DNA from: Cohnella sp. AR92
GTDB lineage: Bacteria > Bacillota > Bacilli > Paenibacillales > Paenibacillaceae
Assembly (NCBI RefSeq): GCF_003990975.1
Contig: NZ_RZJR01000006.1
Coordinates: 62,001 to 126,000 of the forward strand
Direction of reading: 5' to 3'
Length of the DNA: 64,000 nucleotides
Positions 25,091-33,296 of this stretch are shown here, piece after piece; position 1 is the stretch's first letter; every line of letters begins with the position of its first letter. The notes under the pieces were generated by a model that made no database searches, was not told the origin of the DNA, and saw only the letters and a list, made by a program, of their open reading frames with translations. The position numbers were made by a program, and so were the translations under genes.

Positions 25091-25999
25091 ATGAGTACGA
25101 TTCAGGAAAAGAGATTCGATGGACAAGTTGCGGTGGTAACCGGCGCCGGCGGCGGCATGGGAAGAGAGCATGCGAAGCTGCTGGGATCCCGCGGCGCTTC
25201 CGTTGTCGTAAACGATCTGTCCCAAGGAGCGGAAGAAACGGTCAAAATGATTGTCGACGCTGGCGGCAAGGCTGTCGTTAATCACGACGATGTCTCTACG
25301 GAAGCCGGCGGCGCTGCGATCGTGAATACCGCAATCGAGAAATTCGGCCGGATCGATATCCTCATAAGTAACGCCGGCATTATCAGCAACGTGCCATTCG
25401 CCAAGTTGACGGAGGCTCAATTCGATAAGGTCATGAAGGTTAACGCTTATGGCGCGTTCCATGTTACGAAAGCGGCATGGCCTCATTTTATTAAACAAAA
25501 TTATGGACGTATCGTTCTCGTTACCTCATCTACCGCTTTTGTCGGTCAACCGAATATCAGCCAATATGCGGCTTCCAAGGGCGCGGTGCTCGGCATGGGC
25601 AAATCAATCTCCGAAGAAGCGCCAGCGTACGGCATCACGGTGAATATGCTTGCTCCTGGGGCATTCACGGCTATGGCCGGCGCGATGGAGGATGAGGAAG
25701 CGCGCAAGAGAATCGAAACGATGATGCCGGCATCTCTGGTCTCTCCGATTGTGGCTTGGCTGGCTCATAAAGATAACACCCTGAACGGCGAAGTCATCGA
25801 GGCCGTTTCCGGCCGCGCGGCGCTAAACTTCTTCGGATCTACCAAGGGTTATTGGAATAAAGAGCTGACGATCGAAGACTTGGATGCCAACAAGGATAAG
25901 ATCATGGACAAGGAAGGATTCGGCACTCTGGTAAATACGCCTGCGATGACTAGCTGGTGGACGGAAAACACCGGCTGGGCGGCAGAATTCAATAAATAA
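25091..25999 (+). CDS. Short-chain dehydrogenase/reductase (17-beta-HSD4/FabG-like)
   Basis: A 302-residue SDR. VVTGAGGGMGREHA is the coenzyme motif, and VVNDLSQG resembles the multifunctional beta-oxidation type SDR. Further motifs are SNAG, the serine in LVTSSTA, and YAASK. About 60 extra C-terminal residues (TKGYWNKELTIEDLDANKDKI and so on) go beyond the FabG core. GGAGG precedes the start. It is divergent from a TetR gene that probably represses it. The substrate is unknown; a hydroxyacyl or hydroxysteroid-like substrate is only suggested by resemblance. Confidence 0.88.
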   Translation: MSTIQEKRFDGQVAVVTGAGGGMGREHAKLLGSRGASVVVNDLSQGAEETVKMIVDAGGKAVVNHDDVSTEAGGAAIVNTAIEKFGRIDILISNAGIISNVPFAKLTEAQFDKVMKVNAYGAFHVTKAAWPHFIKQNYGRIVLVTSSTAFVGQPNISQYAASKGAVLGMGKSISEEAPAYGITVNMLAPGAFTAMAGAMEDEEARKRIETMMPASLVSPIVAWLAHKDNTLNGEVIEAVSGRAALNFFGSTKGYWNKELTIEDLDANKDKIMDKEGFGTLVNTPAMTSWWTENTGWAAEFNK

Positions 26000-26035
26000 T
26001 ATTTAAATAAATAATACAGCGATGCATATATGATG

Positions 26036-26080
26036 AAGGAGCCGTCCTCAAGTCTGAATCGACTTGGGGGCGGCTCCTTT
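26036..26080. terminator. Strong bidirectional terminator
   Basis: AAGGAGCCGTCCTCAAGTC (26036-26054) pairs almost fully with 26061-26079 and is followed by TTT. It separates the SDR from the convergent NlpC/P60 gene. Confidence 0.85.
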
Positions 26081-26093
26081 GATTGCATTAGCT

Positions 26094-26726
26094 TTATTCC
26101 GAAACTTGCTGAGTTTGGTTATCCTCGAGAACTCGGCGAGCCGTCACGAAGGTTTTGTCCCAGACGCTGCCTTCGAAGTTCGAGACGGTAACGCCGATTC
26201 CGACGCGGTAGGTCTGCAAGAGCTGTCCGTTCCCGATATAGATGCTGACGTGATTGATGACGCCGTCCTTGTTCGTATCGGAGAAGACCAGGTCTCCCGG
26301 CTGCAGGTCCGACTTGGCTACTTTCGTGCCCACTTGAGCTTGCTGTCTCGAAGAACGGGGGAGATCGATGCCGTTCTGCTTGAAGACGTATTGAGTGTAC
26401 GAGGAGCAATCGAACGAGTTCGTTTGTCCGCCCTTGGCTCCGAATTGATAATCCACGCCGAGGAATTGCTTGCCTGTCGCGATGACGTTATCCGCGATAG
26501 AGGCGCTCGCCGCGGCATCGGAGGGATTCGCGGTATCCGAAGTGGCGTTAGCCGATTCGTCATTAGCGGCGTTCGATGCGGCTGCGTTCGTTGCGGCAGC
26601 GGCCGATTGCGGAGTCAGCAGGGCGCTTCCGGACAGCAGAATGGCCAAGCTTAATCCGACTCCCATCGCCGTCTTGCCGAATCTATTCTGCTTTAGGTTA
26701 TCCAATAGGTTGAGTTTATTATTCAT
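26094..26726 (-). CDS. Secreted NlpC/P60 family peptidoglycan hydrolase
   Basis: A 210-residue exported protein. A long signal peptide ends near residue 45 at the alanine cluster, followed by an Ala/Ser/Asn/Asp-rich linker (about 46-78) and one NlpC/P60 domain (79-205). The catalytic cysteine is C107 in NSFDCSSY and the histidine is H159 in GVINHVSIYIG. The enzyme cleaves peptide cross-links or stem peptides of the cell wall. The frame extends 26 codons further, but GGGAGG sits before the ATG at 26726 and the signal peptide starts there. No wall-binding domain is visible. Confidence 0.9.
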   Translation of the reverse strand: MNNKLNLLDNLKQNRFGKTAMGVGLSLAILLSGSALLTPQSAAAATNAAASNAANDESANATSDTANPSDAAASASIADNVIATGKQFLGVDYQFGAKGGQTNSFDCSSYTQYVFKQNGIDLPRSSRQQAQVGTKVAKSDLQPGDLVFSDTNKDGVINHVSIYIGNGQLLQTYRVGIGVTVSNFEGSVWDKTFVTARRVLEDNQTQQVSE

Positions 26727-26878
26727 GTTAGGATGTCCTCCCTTGGGATGTTTGTTCGATCGGGCGGTACGAAACCAGCATAACACACCGTTTCGAGCCA
26801 TCACTTACCAAGGAACGCCGAAATCCCGCAATACCGGCTGCTTCGCCATCGATATGAGAAAACGATTAGAAAATCATC

Positions 26879-29287
26879 ATGAAAGGACGGTTGACAAGAA
26901 TCTCGCCGATATACGGACAGCCCGAGCCGTATACATATAGAACAAAGGAGGCGGTCGACATCGGGAGTTCAGTAGGCCAAAGCATTCGAAGAAAAGAAAC
27001 GGCGGAGAAGGTGACGGGAGCGGCTAAATACGCGAACGACAACCCGGCCCCGGGTCTGCTGCACGCGAAGCTGGCCGTCAGCACGCATGCTCACGCTCGC
27101 ATCCTATCGATCGATGTCTCGGAGGCCATGCGGATCCCGGGCGTATTGGCGGTCGTTACCGGGCAGGATTATCCGGTGTTGACCGGGTCGCCGTTAAGCG
27201 ATCGGCCGCCACTTGCCTTGGATAAGGTGAGGTATGTGGGCGAACCTATCGCGCTGGTCGTCGCGGAATTGGAATCGATCGCGGAGATGGCGGCCTACCG
27301 GATCCAAGCGGAGTACGAGCCTCTGCCGGCGGTTTTCACGACCGAAGAGGCCCTTCGGCCAGGCGCGCCGGTTCTCCATGAGAGGATGAGCGAGTACGAG
27401 AAAGACGAGGAGGTCTATCCGGAGCCGGGCAAAAATATCGCGAACCGAACCAAAATCCGCAAAGGGAACATGGAGGAAGGGTGGAGCCAATGCCGGCATA
27501 TCGTTGAGGTCCATATTCATATGCCTCAATCCGATCACGCATCGATGGAGGTGAGAAGCAGCACTGCCGAGATCAAGCCCGACGGCAAGGTATTCCTTCG
27601 AACCGCGAGCCAATCTCCATATGCCGTCAGAGGCGCCGTCAGCCAAGCCTTTCGCCTTCCGCTTCATCATGTCTTCGTTCATACGCCTCTCGTAGGGGGC
27701 GGTTACGGCGGGAAGGCCGCCATTCAGCTGGAGTTTCTTGCCTATATGGCATCTCGTTCCGTAGGCGGCAGAAGGGTGAGGATTACCAACTCCCGCGAGA
27801 AGGACATGATGTCTTCTCCGGTCCATATCGGGTTGGATTCCACGGTCAAGCTGGGCTGCACGGCGGATGGAAGACTGATGGCCGCCGACATCGAGCATCG
27901 ATACAACTGCGGCGCTTATGCGGATAGGGGCCCCATTATGAGCCGGGCGGGAGCCGTGGATTGCACGGGGCCTTATCGGATCGATAACATGCGCTGCGAT
28001 TCCTTATGCGTCTATACGAATCATCCCTACTGCACCTCTTTTCGCGGCTTCGCCCATTCGGAGCTGACTTTCGCGATGGAACGAGCGATGGATTCGCTGG
28101 CGAAGGAAGCGGGCTTGGATCCGTTGGAGTTTCGATTCCGCAACGCCATCGGACCCGGGGATACGACCCCTACGCAAACGCTTCTCACTAGGAGCACGGT
28201 AGGCGATCTGCCCAAGTGTATCGCTAAGTTAATGTCATTAAAGAACTGGCAGGGTTCCTCGTCTCCCCATAAGGACGGTCCGGTCGTCAAGGCAATCGGA
28301 TACTCGTGCTTCTGGAAAAACTCGAGCACTCCCCTGAATGCCGGCGGAGGAGCGTCCCTTGTCTTCTACCCGGACGGGACCGTGAATCTTCAATGCGGCG
28401 CGGTCGAGATCGGTCAAGGCACGCGCACCTCGCTGACCCAGATCGCGGCCGAACGGCTCCGCATGGATGTCGGCTTGATTCATATCTCGACGGATATCGA
28501 TACCGAGAAGGATCCTTACTTCTGGAAGACCGTCGCCAGCCGCAGTACCTTTCTGGTCGGCAACGCCGTTCTAAGAGCAGCGGACGACGCGATAGAACAA
28601 CTCAAGAGGCTGGGGTCGCTCGTTCTGCAAGGCTTGCCGGAAGATCTGGATGTCGGCTATGGGAGAGTCTTCCTGAAGGCGCGCCCCGACATCTCGATTC
28701 CAATCGCCCGGCTTGCCGAAGGAGTTGCTCTCCCGAACGGACGAACGGTCGGAGGCGGTGCGATCATCGGCCGCGGAAGCTACACGATGCAGAATCTAAC
28801 GCCTTTGGATCCGGAGACGGGAAGAGGGGTACCCGGACCGGAATGGACGGTCGGCGTTCAAGCGGTCGAAGTGGAGTATCATCCGATCGACTGTACTTAT
28901 CGGCTGTTAAGGGCGGCGACGGTCATCGATGCCGGCAAGGTAATCAACCCGGCGCTGGCTCGGGCGCAGGTGACCGGCGGGATGAGCATGGGTCTTGGGC
29001 TCGGCAGCCGCGAAACGTTCTATTTCGATTCCAACGGGGTCTTGCTTAGCCCTCAATTCCGCAGCTACAAGCTCATTCGATATGGAGAGCAGCCGCAATA
29101 CGACGTGGAGTTCGTCGAAACGCCTCATCTTGAAGCGCCTTACGGATTAAGGGGAATCGGCGAGCATGGCATCATCGGGATGCCTGCCGCATTGGCGAAT
29201 GGATTGAGCAGAGCCGCGGGAGTCGAACTGAATCGGCTTCCTCTGACGCCGGAGCGAATCTGGAGGACGGTCCATGATCCCTTTTGA
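26879..29287 (+). CDS. Molybdenum hydroxylase, molybdopterin-binding large subunit
   Basis: An 802-residue large subunit of the xanthine dehydrogenase family. It shows KVTGAAKYANDNPAPGLLHAK at the start of the a/b hammerhead, GGGYGGKAAIQLE, FRGFAHSELTFAMER, VEIGQGTRTSLTQIAAERL, and the terminal active-site segment GLRGIGEHGIIGMP with the catalytic glutamate. It hydroxylates an N-heterocycle or aldehyde together with the FAD and 2Fe-2S subunits that follow. The coordinates use the ATG at 26879, which has no clear ribosome site. A perfect AAAGGAGG at 26944-26951 points instead to an in-frame ATC at 26960, a non-canonical start that would remove 27 unlikely residues. The substrate is unknown. 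Confidence 0.9.
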   Translation: MKGRLTRISPIYGQPEPYTYRTKEAVDIGSSVGQSIRRKETAEKVTGAAKYANDNPAPGLLHAKLAVSTHAHARILSIDVSEAMRIPGVLAVVTGQDYPVLTGSPLSDRPPLALDKVRYVGEPIALVVAELESIAEMAAYRIQAEYEPLPAVFTTEEALRPGAPVLHERMSEYEKDEEVYPEPGKNIANRTKIRKGNMEEGWSQCRHIVEVHIHMPQSDHASMEVRSSTAEIKPDGKVFLRTASQSPYAVRGAVSQAFRLPLHHVFVHTPLVGGGYGGKAAIQLEFLAYMASRSVGGRRVRITNSREKDMMSSPVHIGLDSTVKLGCTADGRLMAADIEHRYNCGAYADRGPIMSRAGAVDCTGPYRIDNMRCDSLCVYTNHPYCTSFRGFAHSELTFAMERAMDSLAKEAGLDPLEFRFRNAIGPGDTTPTQTLLTRSTVGDLPKCIAKLMSLKNWQGSSSPHKDGPVVKAIGYSCFWKNSSTPLNAGGGASLVFYPDGTVNLQCGAVEIGQGTRTSLTQIAAERLRMDVGLIHISTDIDTEKDPYFWKTVASRSTFLVGNAVLRAADDAIEQLKRLGSLVLQGLPEDLDVGYGRVFLKARPDISIPIARLAEGVALPNGRTVGGGAIIGRGSYTMQNLTPLDPETGRGVPGPEWTVGVQAVEVEYHPIDCTYRLLRAATVIDAGKVINPALARAQVTGGMSMGLGLGSRETFYFDSNGVLLSPQFRSYKLIRYGEQPQYDVEFVETPHLEAPYGLRGIGEHGIIGMPAALANGLSRAAGVELNRLPLTPERIWRTVHDPF

Positions 29288-30107
29288 CTTGGAGTACTAC
29301 GTCCCTGCCGATGTCTCGGAAGCATACGATTGGTTCCGGAAGCTTCAGGAGCAAGGGAAGGACCCGGTCTATTACTCCGGAGGAACGGAGATCTTGACGT
29401 TCGCTCGCCTCAATCGCGTTCGTACGGGCGCCGTTATCGACCTTAAGGCGATTCCGGACTGCCGTTCCCTGCAGATGAGCGGCCAACTGCTCGAGATCGG
29501 CTCTTGCGTCTCGTTATCGGACTTGTGCGCGGCCAACCCGTTCCCGCTTCTTAGCTTGGCCGCGAGGGGGGTTGCCGATCAAACCTCTCGCAACAAAATC
29601 ACATTCGGAGGCAACATCTGCGGCCGGATCATCTATCGGGAAGCCGTGCTGCCGCTGCTGCTGACCGACAGCGCGGTCGTCCTCGCAGGGGAGAACGGGA
29701 TGCGCGCGGTTTCCATCCATGAAGTATTCGAAGGTCGCTTAAAGCTTCGGAAAGGCGAATTTCTCGTCAAGACTTTGACCGATATCCGCTTTTTGCCGTT
29801 GCCGTACTACCATGAGAAGCGCCGCAAGATCGGCCATGTCGGTTACCCGATCGTAACCGTCGCCGCGCTTAAGAAAGACGGCAAGCTCCGCATGGCCTTC
29901 AGCGGCGTCTGCGCCTTCCCCTTCCGATCGGACCCGATGGAACAAGTCTTGAATGACTCCTCGATCCCGCCCCATAAGAGGATTGAGGAAGCGATCGGCA
30001 GGCTGCCGGGCCCCGTTCTCGACGATATCGAAAGCTCCGCGCCGTATCGGAGATTCCTGCTCGCGCGAACGATGGCCGATGCGATCCAATCCTTGGAAAG
30101 CAGGTGA
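29274..30107 (+). CDS. Molybdenum hydroxylase FAD-binding subunit
   Basis: A 277-residue medium subunit of the xanthine dehydrogenase/CO dehydrogenase family. The FAD-binding stretch is YYSGGTEILTFARLNRV, and the second FAD contact is TFGGNICGRIIYREAVLPLLL; the CO-dehydrogenase flavoprotein C-terminal domain follows from about residue 170. It overlaps the large subunit by 14 nt and is preceded by GGAGGAC inside that gene. It carries electrons from the iron-sulfur subunit to NAD+ or another acceptor. Confidence 0.92.
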   Translation: MIPFDLEYYVPADVSEAYDWFRKLQEQGKDPVYYSGGTEILTFARLNRVRTGAVIDLKAIPDCRSLQMSGQLLEIGSCVSLSDLCAANPFPLLSLAARGVADQTSRNKITFGGNICGRIIYREAVLPLLLTDSAVVLAGENGMRAVSIHEVFEGRLKLRKGEFLVKTLTDIRFLPLPYYHEKRRKIGHVGYPIVTVAALKKDGKLRMAFSGVCAFPFRSDPMEQVLNDSSIPPHKRIEEAIGRLPGPVLDDIESSAPYRRFLLARTMADAIQSLESR

Positions 30108-30110
30108 ACG

Positions 30111-30593
30111 ATGAGAGAGCCGATGCCTGCCGCCGACTCCGTAGAAATGGAAGTCAACGGCGAGAAGCGCAGGGTGAATGTTCGAGCCTCGTCTCTGCTC
30201 CTTCATACTCTTCGGAATATGCTCGGCCTTACGGGCTGCAAACCGGGCTGCGAGAACGGGGATTGCGGAGCATGCACGGTATTGGTGGAAGGCTTGCCCA
30301 TGAAATCCTGTCTCATGCTTACCGCGGAGGCGAACGGCAGGAAGGTCACTACGATCGAAGGGTTGGCGAATTCCCCGGCAACCTATGCATTCGCCAAGAA
30401 CCAAGCGTTCCAATGCGGCTATTGCACGCCCGGCTTTATCGTGAATTGCGAAGGCTTGAGGAACGCTTACCCTCAAGCGGATCTAGAAACCGTGCGCCTA
30501 TGGCTCGAATCGAATATCTGCAGATGCACGTCCTACGAGGAGATTCATGCAGCCGTACAAGAGATGCTTGCCGGTTATCGCCGCACGCCTTAG
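30111..30593 (+). CDS. Molybdenum hydroxylase 2Fe-2S subunit
   Basis: A 160-residue small subunit with two iron-sulfur clusters. The plant-type ferredoxin part has GCKPGCENGDCGACTV plus a later cysteine in MKSCLM. The second domain has FQCGYCTPGF and NICRCTSYEEI. It starts 3 nt after the FAD-subunit stop with AGGTG upstream, completing a large-medium-small operon. No molybdenum cofactor maturation gene (XdhC type) is adjacent. The last 4 nt overlap the end of the convergent FUSC gene. Confidence 0.95.
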   Translation: MREPMPAADSVEMEVNGEKRRVNVRASSLLLHTLRNMLGLTGCKPGCENGDCGACTVLVEGLPMKSCLMLTAEANGRKVTTIEGLANSPATYAFAKNQAFQCGYCTPGFIVNCEGLRNAYPQADLETVRLWLESNICRCTSYEEIHAAVQEMLAGYRRTP

Positions 30594-31606
30594 TGAACGG
30601 GCTTGTTCAATTGTTGAATCAGTTGCTCGATAGACCAACACAGGACGACCAGATATTGATCGTTCTGCAAGCGTGCGGGGATTCGTTGCCGGAGGCCGAC
30701 GGGCAAGGAAGACGCGGCAACGGTTACCGGCAGGTTCCCTTCGGTTTGCCACTTCCGCACCAGATCGGCTACTCCCGTCAGCTGACTCGACCATTCGCGC
30801 TGCTGATCCGTCGAGAAAGTGCCGCTGCCCGACCAATCGGAGAACGCTTGGATCATATCGCCGAGCTTGACATACGCCGCACGAAGCCGGAGCATCCCAT
30901 CCTTCATTTGCTCCACGGCCTGACGTTTCTTACCGGCTAAAGCATGGAACTTCAGGCTTTGCTCCGCGTTCTCCAACTCGGCGGTCGTTCGATGCATCTC
31001 TTGAAACAAGGTCTTCGATCGATTCTGCAGGATGGCCAGAGCCTGCTGCGGGCAGCCGTTCTGAACCCATTGAGCCGTTTCATGAAAGCTTGCGGTCAAT
31101 TGGCCCATAAAATAACGAAGCTTCTTGCGCGCTTGATTGACGGTATCGGGAGGGAGTATCAGCGCGTGAATAGCGGTGGCGGCAATCGTACCGATTAAGG
31201 TATCGCGGATCCGATCGGACCAATAAGTCGGCATCCGGCTGTGAAAGAACAAAACAAGCAGGATGCTAAGACCGACTTGCGTCATCAGAACTTGATCCCA
31301 CTTCAGCCAGGAGGCCAAGAGGGTTCCCGCCAGCAGCAGGAGAGCGAGGCTCCAACCGTTTAGCGCCAAATAAGGAGCGATCCATACGGTAAACAGCACG
31401 CCGGCGAAGGTACCGACCATTCGATGCCAGGCAAATCGGATGGATTGATCGATGGTCGATTGAATGCACAGAATGGCCGATAGAGGAGCCAAATAAGGGT
31501 GCTTCGACCCGGCCCACTCCGCGAGTTCCCATGATAATGCGGAAGTCAGAGGGATTTTCCAAACGATTCCGTTCGCTCTGAGCCATGTCATCCATTTGCT
31601 TGCCAC
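30590..31606 (-). CDS. FUSC/aromatic acid exporter-like membrane protein
   Basis: A 338-residue protein with an N-terminal membrane half of about six segments (AWHRMVGTFAGVLFTVWIAPYL, LILPPDTVNQARKKLRYF) and a cytoplasmic helical C-terminal half, the layout of FUSC/ArAE_1 proteins such as YgaE or YqjA-type exporters. The motif RMVGTxxG after the first segments is typical. The family exports aromatic carboxylates or related compounds. Its stop overlaps that of the 2Fe-2S subunit by 4 nt, so the two genes are tail-to-tail without a terminator. Confidence 0.8.
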   Translation of the reverse strand: MASKWMTWLRANGIVWKIPLTSALSWELAEWAGSKHPYLAPLSAILCIQSTIDQSIRFAWHRMVGTFAGVLFTVWIAPYLALNGWSLALLLLAGTLLASWLKWDQVLMTQVGLSILLVLFFHSRMPTYWSDRIRDTLIGTIAATAIHALILPPDTVNQARKKLRYFMGQLTASFHETAQWVQNGCPQQALAILQNRSKTLFQEMHRTTAELENAEQSLKFHALAGKKRQAVEQMKDGMLRLRAAYVKLGDMIQAFSDWSGSGTFSTDQQREWSSQLTGVADLVRKWQTEGNLPVTVAASSLPVGLRQRIPARLQNDQYLVVLCWSIEQLIQQLNKPVH

Positions 31607-31683
31607 GAAGTTCGCTCCATTCGCTTCGACTCGATTCCCCTAGTATGGGCAAGTGAGTCCGAATGACATTCTTCATTCCGATT

Positions 31684-31736
31684 TTGACAAAGATACGGGT
31701 TTGCGGTTATTATGGATACATTAAGTCTGTAATTAG
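31684..31736 (+). promoter_or_regulatory. Promoter and operator of the Rrf2-family gene
   Basis: -35 TTGACA (31684-31689), 18-nt spacer, -10 TATTAT (31708-31713). Immediately downstream lies GTCTGTAATTAG (31725-31736), the exact reverse complement of a 12-mer in front of the thioredoxin-reductase-like gene. This is a good candidate autoregulatory Rrf2 site. Confidence 0.6.
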
Positions 31737-31746
31737 GCGGGACATC

Positions 31747-32145
31747 ATGAAGTATTCGAAAGCGACCAATTATGCCTTGCATACGATCCTCTACCTGATC
31801 GCTCACGCGCCGGACCGAGCGATCGGAGTTCAGCAGCTTGCCGGACATCAGAAGGTATCGCCGACATATCTGTCGAAGATCCTGACGAAGCTGGTTAAAG
31901 CGGGATTGATCGAGTCCGCATCGGGCGCCAACGGCGGTTATCGGTTGAAGGGCAAGATAGAAGACATCTCCGTGCTGGACATCATCCATGCGGTAGAAGG
32001 AACGGCTTCGTTGTTCGATTGCCACAACGACGACGATCGATGCGTCATCCGTCAAGCGATGAGAGCGGCCGAGGACGAGATGGAGGAATTCCTGAAGAAC
32101 ACCAAGATGGCCGATTTGGCGAAGAAAGCCGTAGCGGCCAAATAA
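31747..32145 (+). CDS. Rrf2-family transcriptional regulator
   Basis: A 132-residue Rrf2 protein: winged helix MKYSKATNYALHTILYLI, VQQLAGHQKVSPTYLSKILTKLVKAGLIESASGANGGYRL, then a dimerisation helix. Only two cysteines are present in the region where iron-sulfur Rrf2 proteins (IscR, NsrR) have three (DCHNDDDRC), so it more likely senses thiol redox state than carries a cluster. The frame extends upstream through the promoter; the ATG at 31747 starts the conserved domain. A thioredoxin-reductase-like gene follows and shares its operator motif. Confidence 0.9.
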   Translation: MKYSKATNYALHTILYLIAHAPDRAIGVQQLAGHQKVSPTYLSKILTKLVKAGLIESASGANGGYRLKGKIEDISVLDIIHAVEGTASLFDCHNDDDRCVIRQAMRAAEDEMEEFLKNTKMADLAKKAVAAK

Positions 32146-32173
32146 GAAGAACGGGAATCCGTTTTTCTTCGCT

Positions 32174-32201
32174 CTAATTACAGACACTAAATATCTATAA
32201 T
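32174..32201 (+). promoter_or_regulatory. Shared Rrf2 motif and -10 box before the thioredoxin-reductase-like gene
   Basis: CTAATTACAGAC (32174-32185) repeats, in opposite orientation, the motif in front of the Rrf2 gene. A perfect TATAAT follows at 32196-32201; the motif covers the expected -35/spacer region, so binding would block polymerase. Confidence 0.55.
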
Positions 32202-32222
32202 ATCTATGAAGAGGTGAATGGA

Positions 32223-33137
32223 ATGATAGTAAACTATGATTGCGCCATCGTCGGCGGCGGGCCGGCAGGATTAAACGCAGCTCTGGTGCTAGGAAGAGCC
32301 AGGCAGAACGTCGCTTTATTCGATAACGGGCAGCCGCGCAACGCGGTGACGCAAGAATCGCACGGCTATTTGACCCGAGATGGCGTTACTCCTGCGGAAT
32401 TCAGGCGGATCGCCTACGAGGAGGTGTTGAAGTATCCTTCGGCGAAGCATTGGCCCGAGGAAGTAACCGACATCCGCAAGTCGGAGCAGGGGTTCGTCTT
32501 AACCGTCGGAGCCGGGGAACAAGTACAGGCGCGCAAGCTTATCTTGTCCGCCGGGCTTAAGGAGAAACTTCCGGATATCGAGGGTCTTCGCGACTTCTAT
32601 GGGAGAAGCGTATTCAATTGCCCTTTCTGCGACGGGTGGGAGCTGCGGGATCAACCGCTCGCGATCATCTCGGATCACCCGGCTGCTCTCCATAAGACCA
32701 AGCTTCTGCTTCATTGGACTCGGGATCTCGTTGTGTGCACCAACGGCGGCGACAACCTGACCGCCGAACAGGAGGAGCAGTTGGCGTCGAGAGGAATCGG
32801 GCTCGTGAAGACGCCGATCGCCGCTCTCGAAGGCCGGAACGGCAAACTCGAACTTATCCGCTTCACGGATGGGAAGGAGATCCTTCGGAGCGGCGGCTTC
32901 ATCGATCCGATTCAGCTTCCTTACGTGAATTTCGAGGACTCGTTAGGCTACCGAACGGCCCGACACGGGGGAATCGTCGCCGACGAGATGGGCAGAACCT
33001 CGGTCCCCGGCCTCTTCGCCGCCGGAGATGCGGCTTACGTGATGCCTTCCCAACTGATCTATGCCGCTGCCTCCGGCAGCAAAGCCGCCATGTCGGTCAT
33101 GGCTGAGTTAACGGAAGAGAACTGGAACAACCAATAG
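32223..33137 (+). CDS. Thioredoxin reductase-like FAD oxidoreductase
   Basis: A 304-residue NAD(P)/FAD-dependent oxidoreductase of the thioredoxin reductase fold. It has the FAD motif IVGGGPAGLNAALVLGRA, the redox pair in FNCPFCDGWEL, and the terminal FAD motif GLFAAGDAA. The NADPH-binding GxGxxG motif expected after the CxxC (as in true TrxB) reads AIISDHPAAL, so nucleotide binding may be altered, as in some ferredoxin- or F420-linked relatives. The ATG at 32223 fits GAGGTG upstream. It is probably under control of the preceding Rrf2 protein. Confidence 0.88.
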   Translation: MIVNYDCAIVGGGPAGLNAALVLGRARQNVALFDNGQPRNAVTQESHGYLTRDGVTPAEFRRIAYEEVLKYPSAKHWPEEVTDIRKSEQGFVLTVGAGEQVQARKLILSAGLKEKLPDIEGLRDFYGRSVFNCPFCDGWELRDQPLAIISDHPAALHKTKLLLHWTRDLVVCTNGGDNLTAEQEEQLASRGIGLVKTPIAALEGRNGKLELIRFTDGKEILRSGGFIDPIQLPYVNFEDSLGYRTARHGGIVADEMGRTSVPGLFAAGDAAYVMPSQLIYAAASGSKAAMSVMAELTEENWNNQ

Positions 33138-33150
33138 GAGAGAGGGGAGA

Positions 33151-33179
33151 ATGCCGCGCTAACGCGGCATTTTTATTTT
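33151..33179 (+). terminator. Terminator after the thioredoxin-reductase-like gene
   Basis: ATGCCGCG / CGCGGCAT stem with CTAA loop, followed by TTTTATTTT. Confidence 0.92.
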
Positions 33180-33296
33180 CCGAAGAATGAACTCCATAGA
33201 AATGCGCTTTATTTTCCAAGAATGACGCCTTATCGCTCCTATGGCCGAATGCTACGATATTATCGTCACTTTCTACCACTTGGGAGGATTCCATTC

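Noticed and set aside
26064-26654. 196-codon plus-strand frame opposite the NlpC/P60 gene
   Set aside because: Antisense shadow with Arg/Ser-rich repeats that mirror the Ala/Ser/Asn linker of the real gene.
26727-26878. Possible c-di-AMP riboswitch before the NlpC/P60 gene
   Set aside because: Such riboswitches often precede wall-hydrolase genes in these bacteria, but I could not find the conserved core elements and the space is short.
32174-32201. Considered as a T-box or other riboswitch before the thioredoxin-reductase-like gene
   Set aside because: The leader is only about 20 nt after the -10 box, too short for a riboswitch; the shared motif fits a protein-binding site better.
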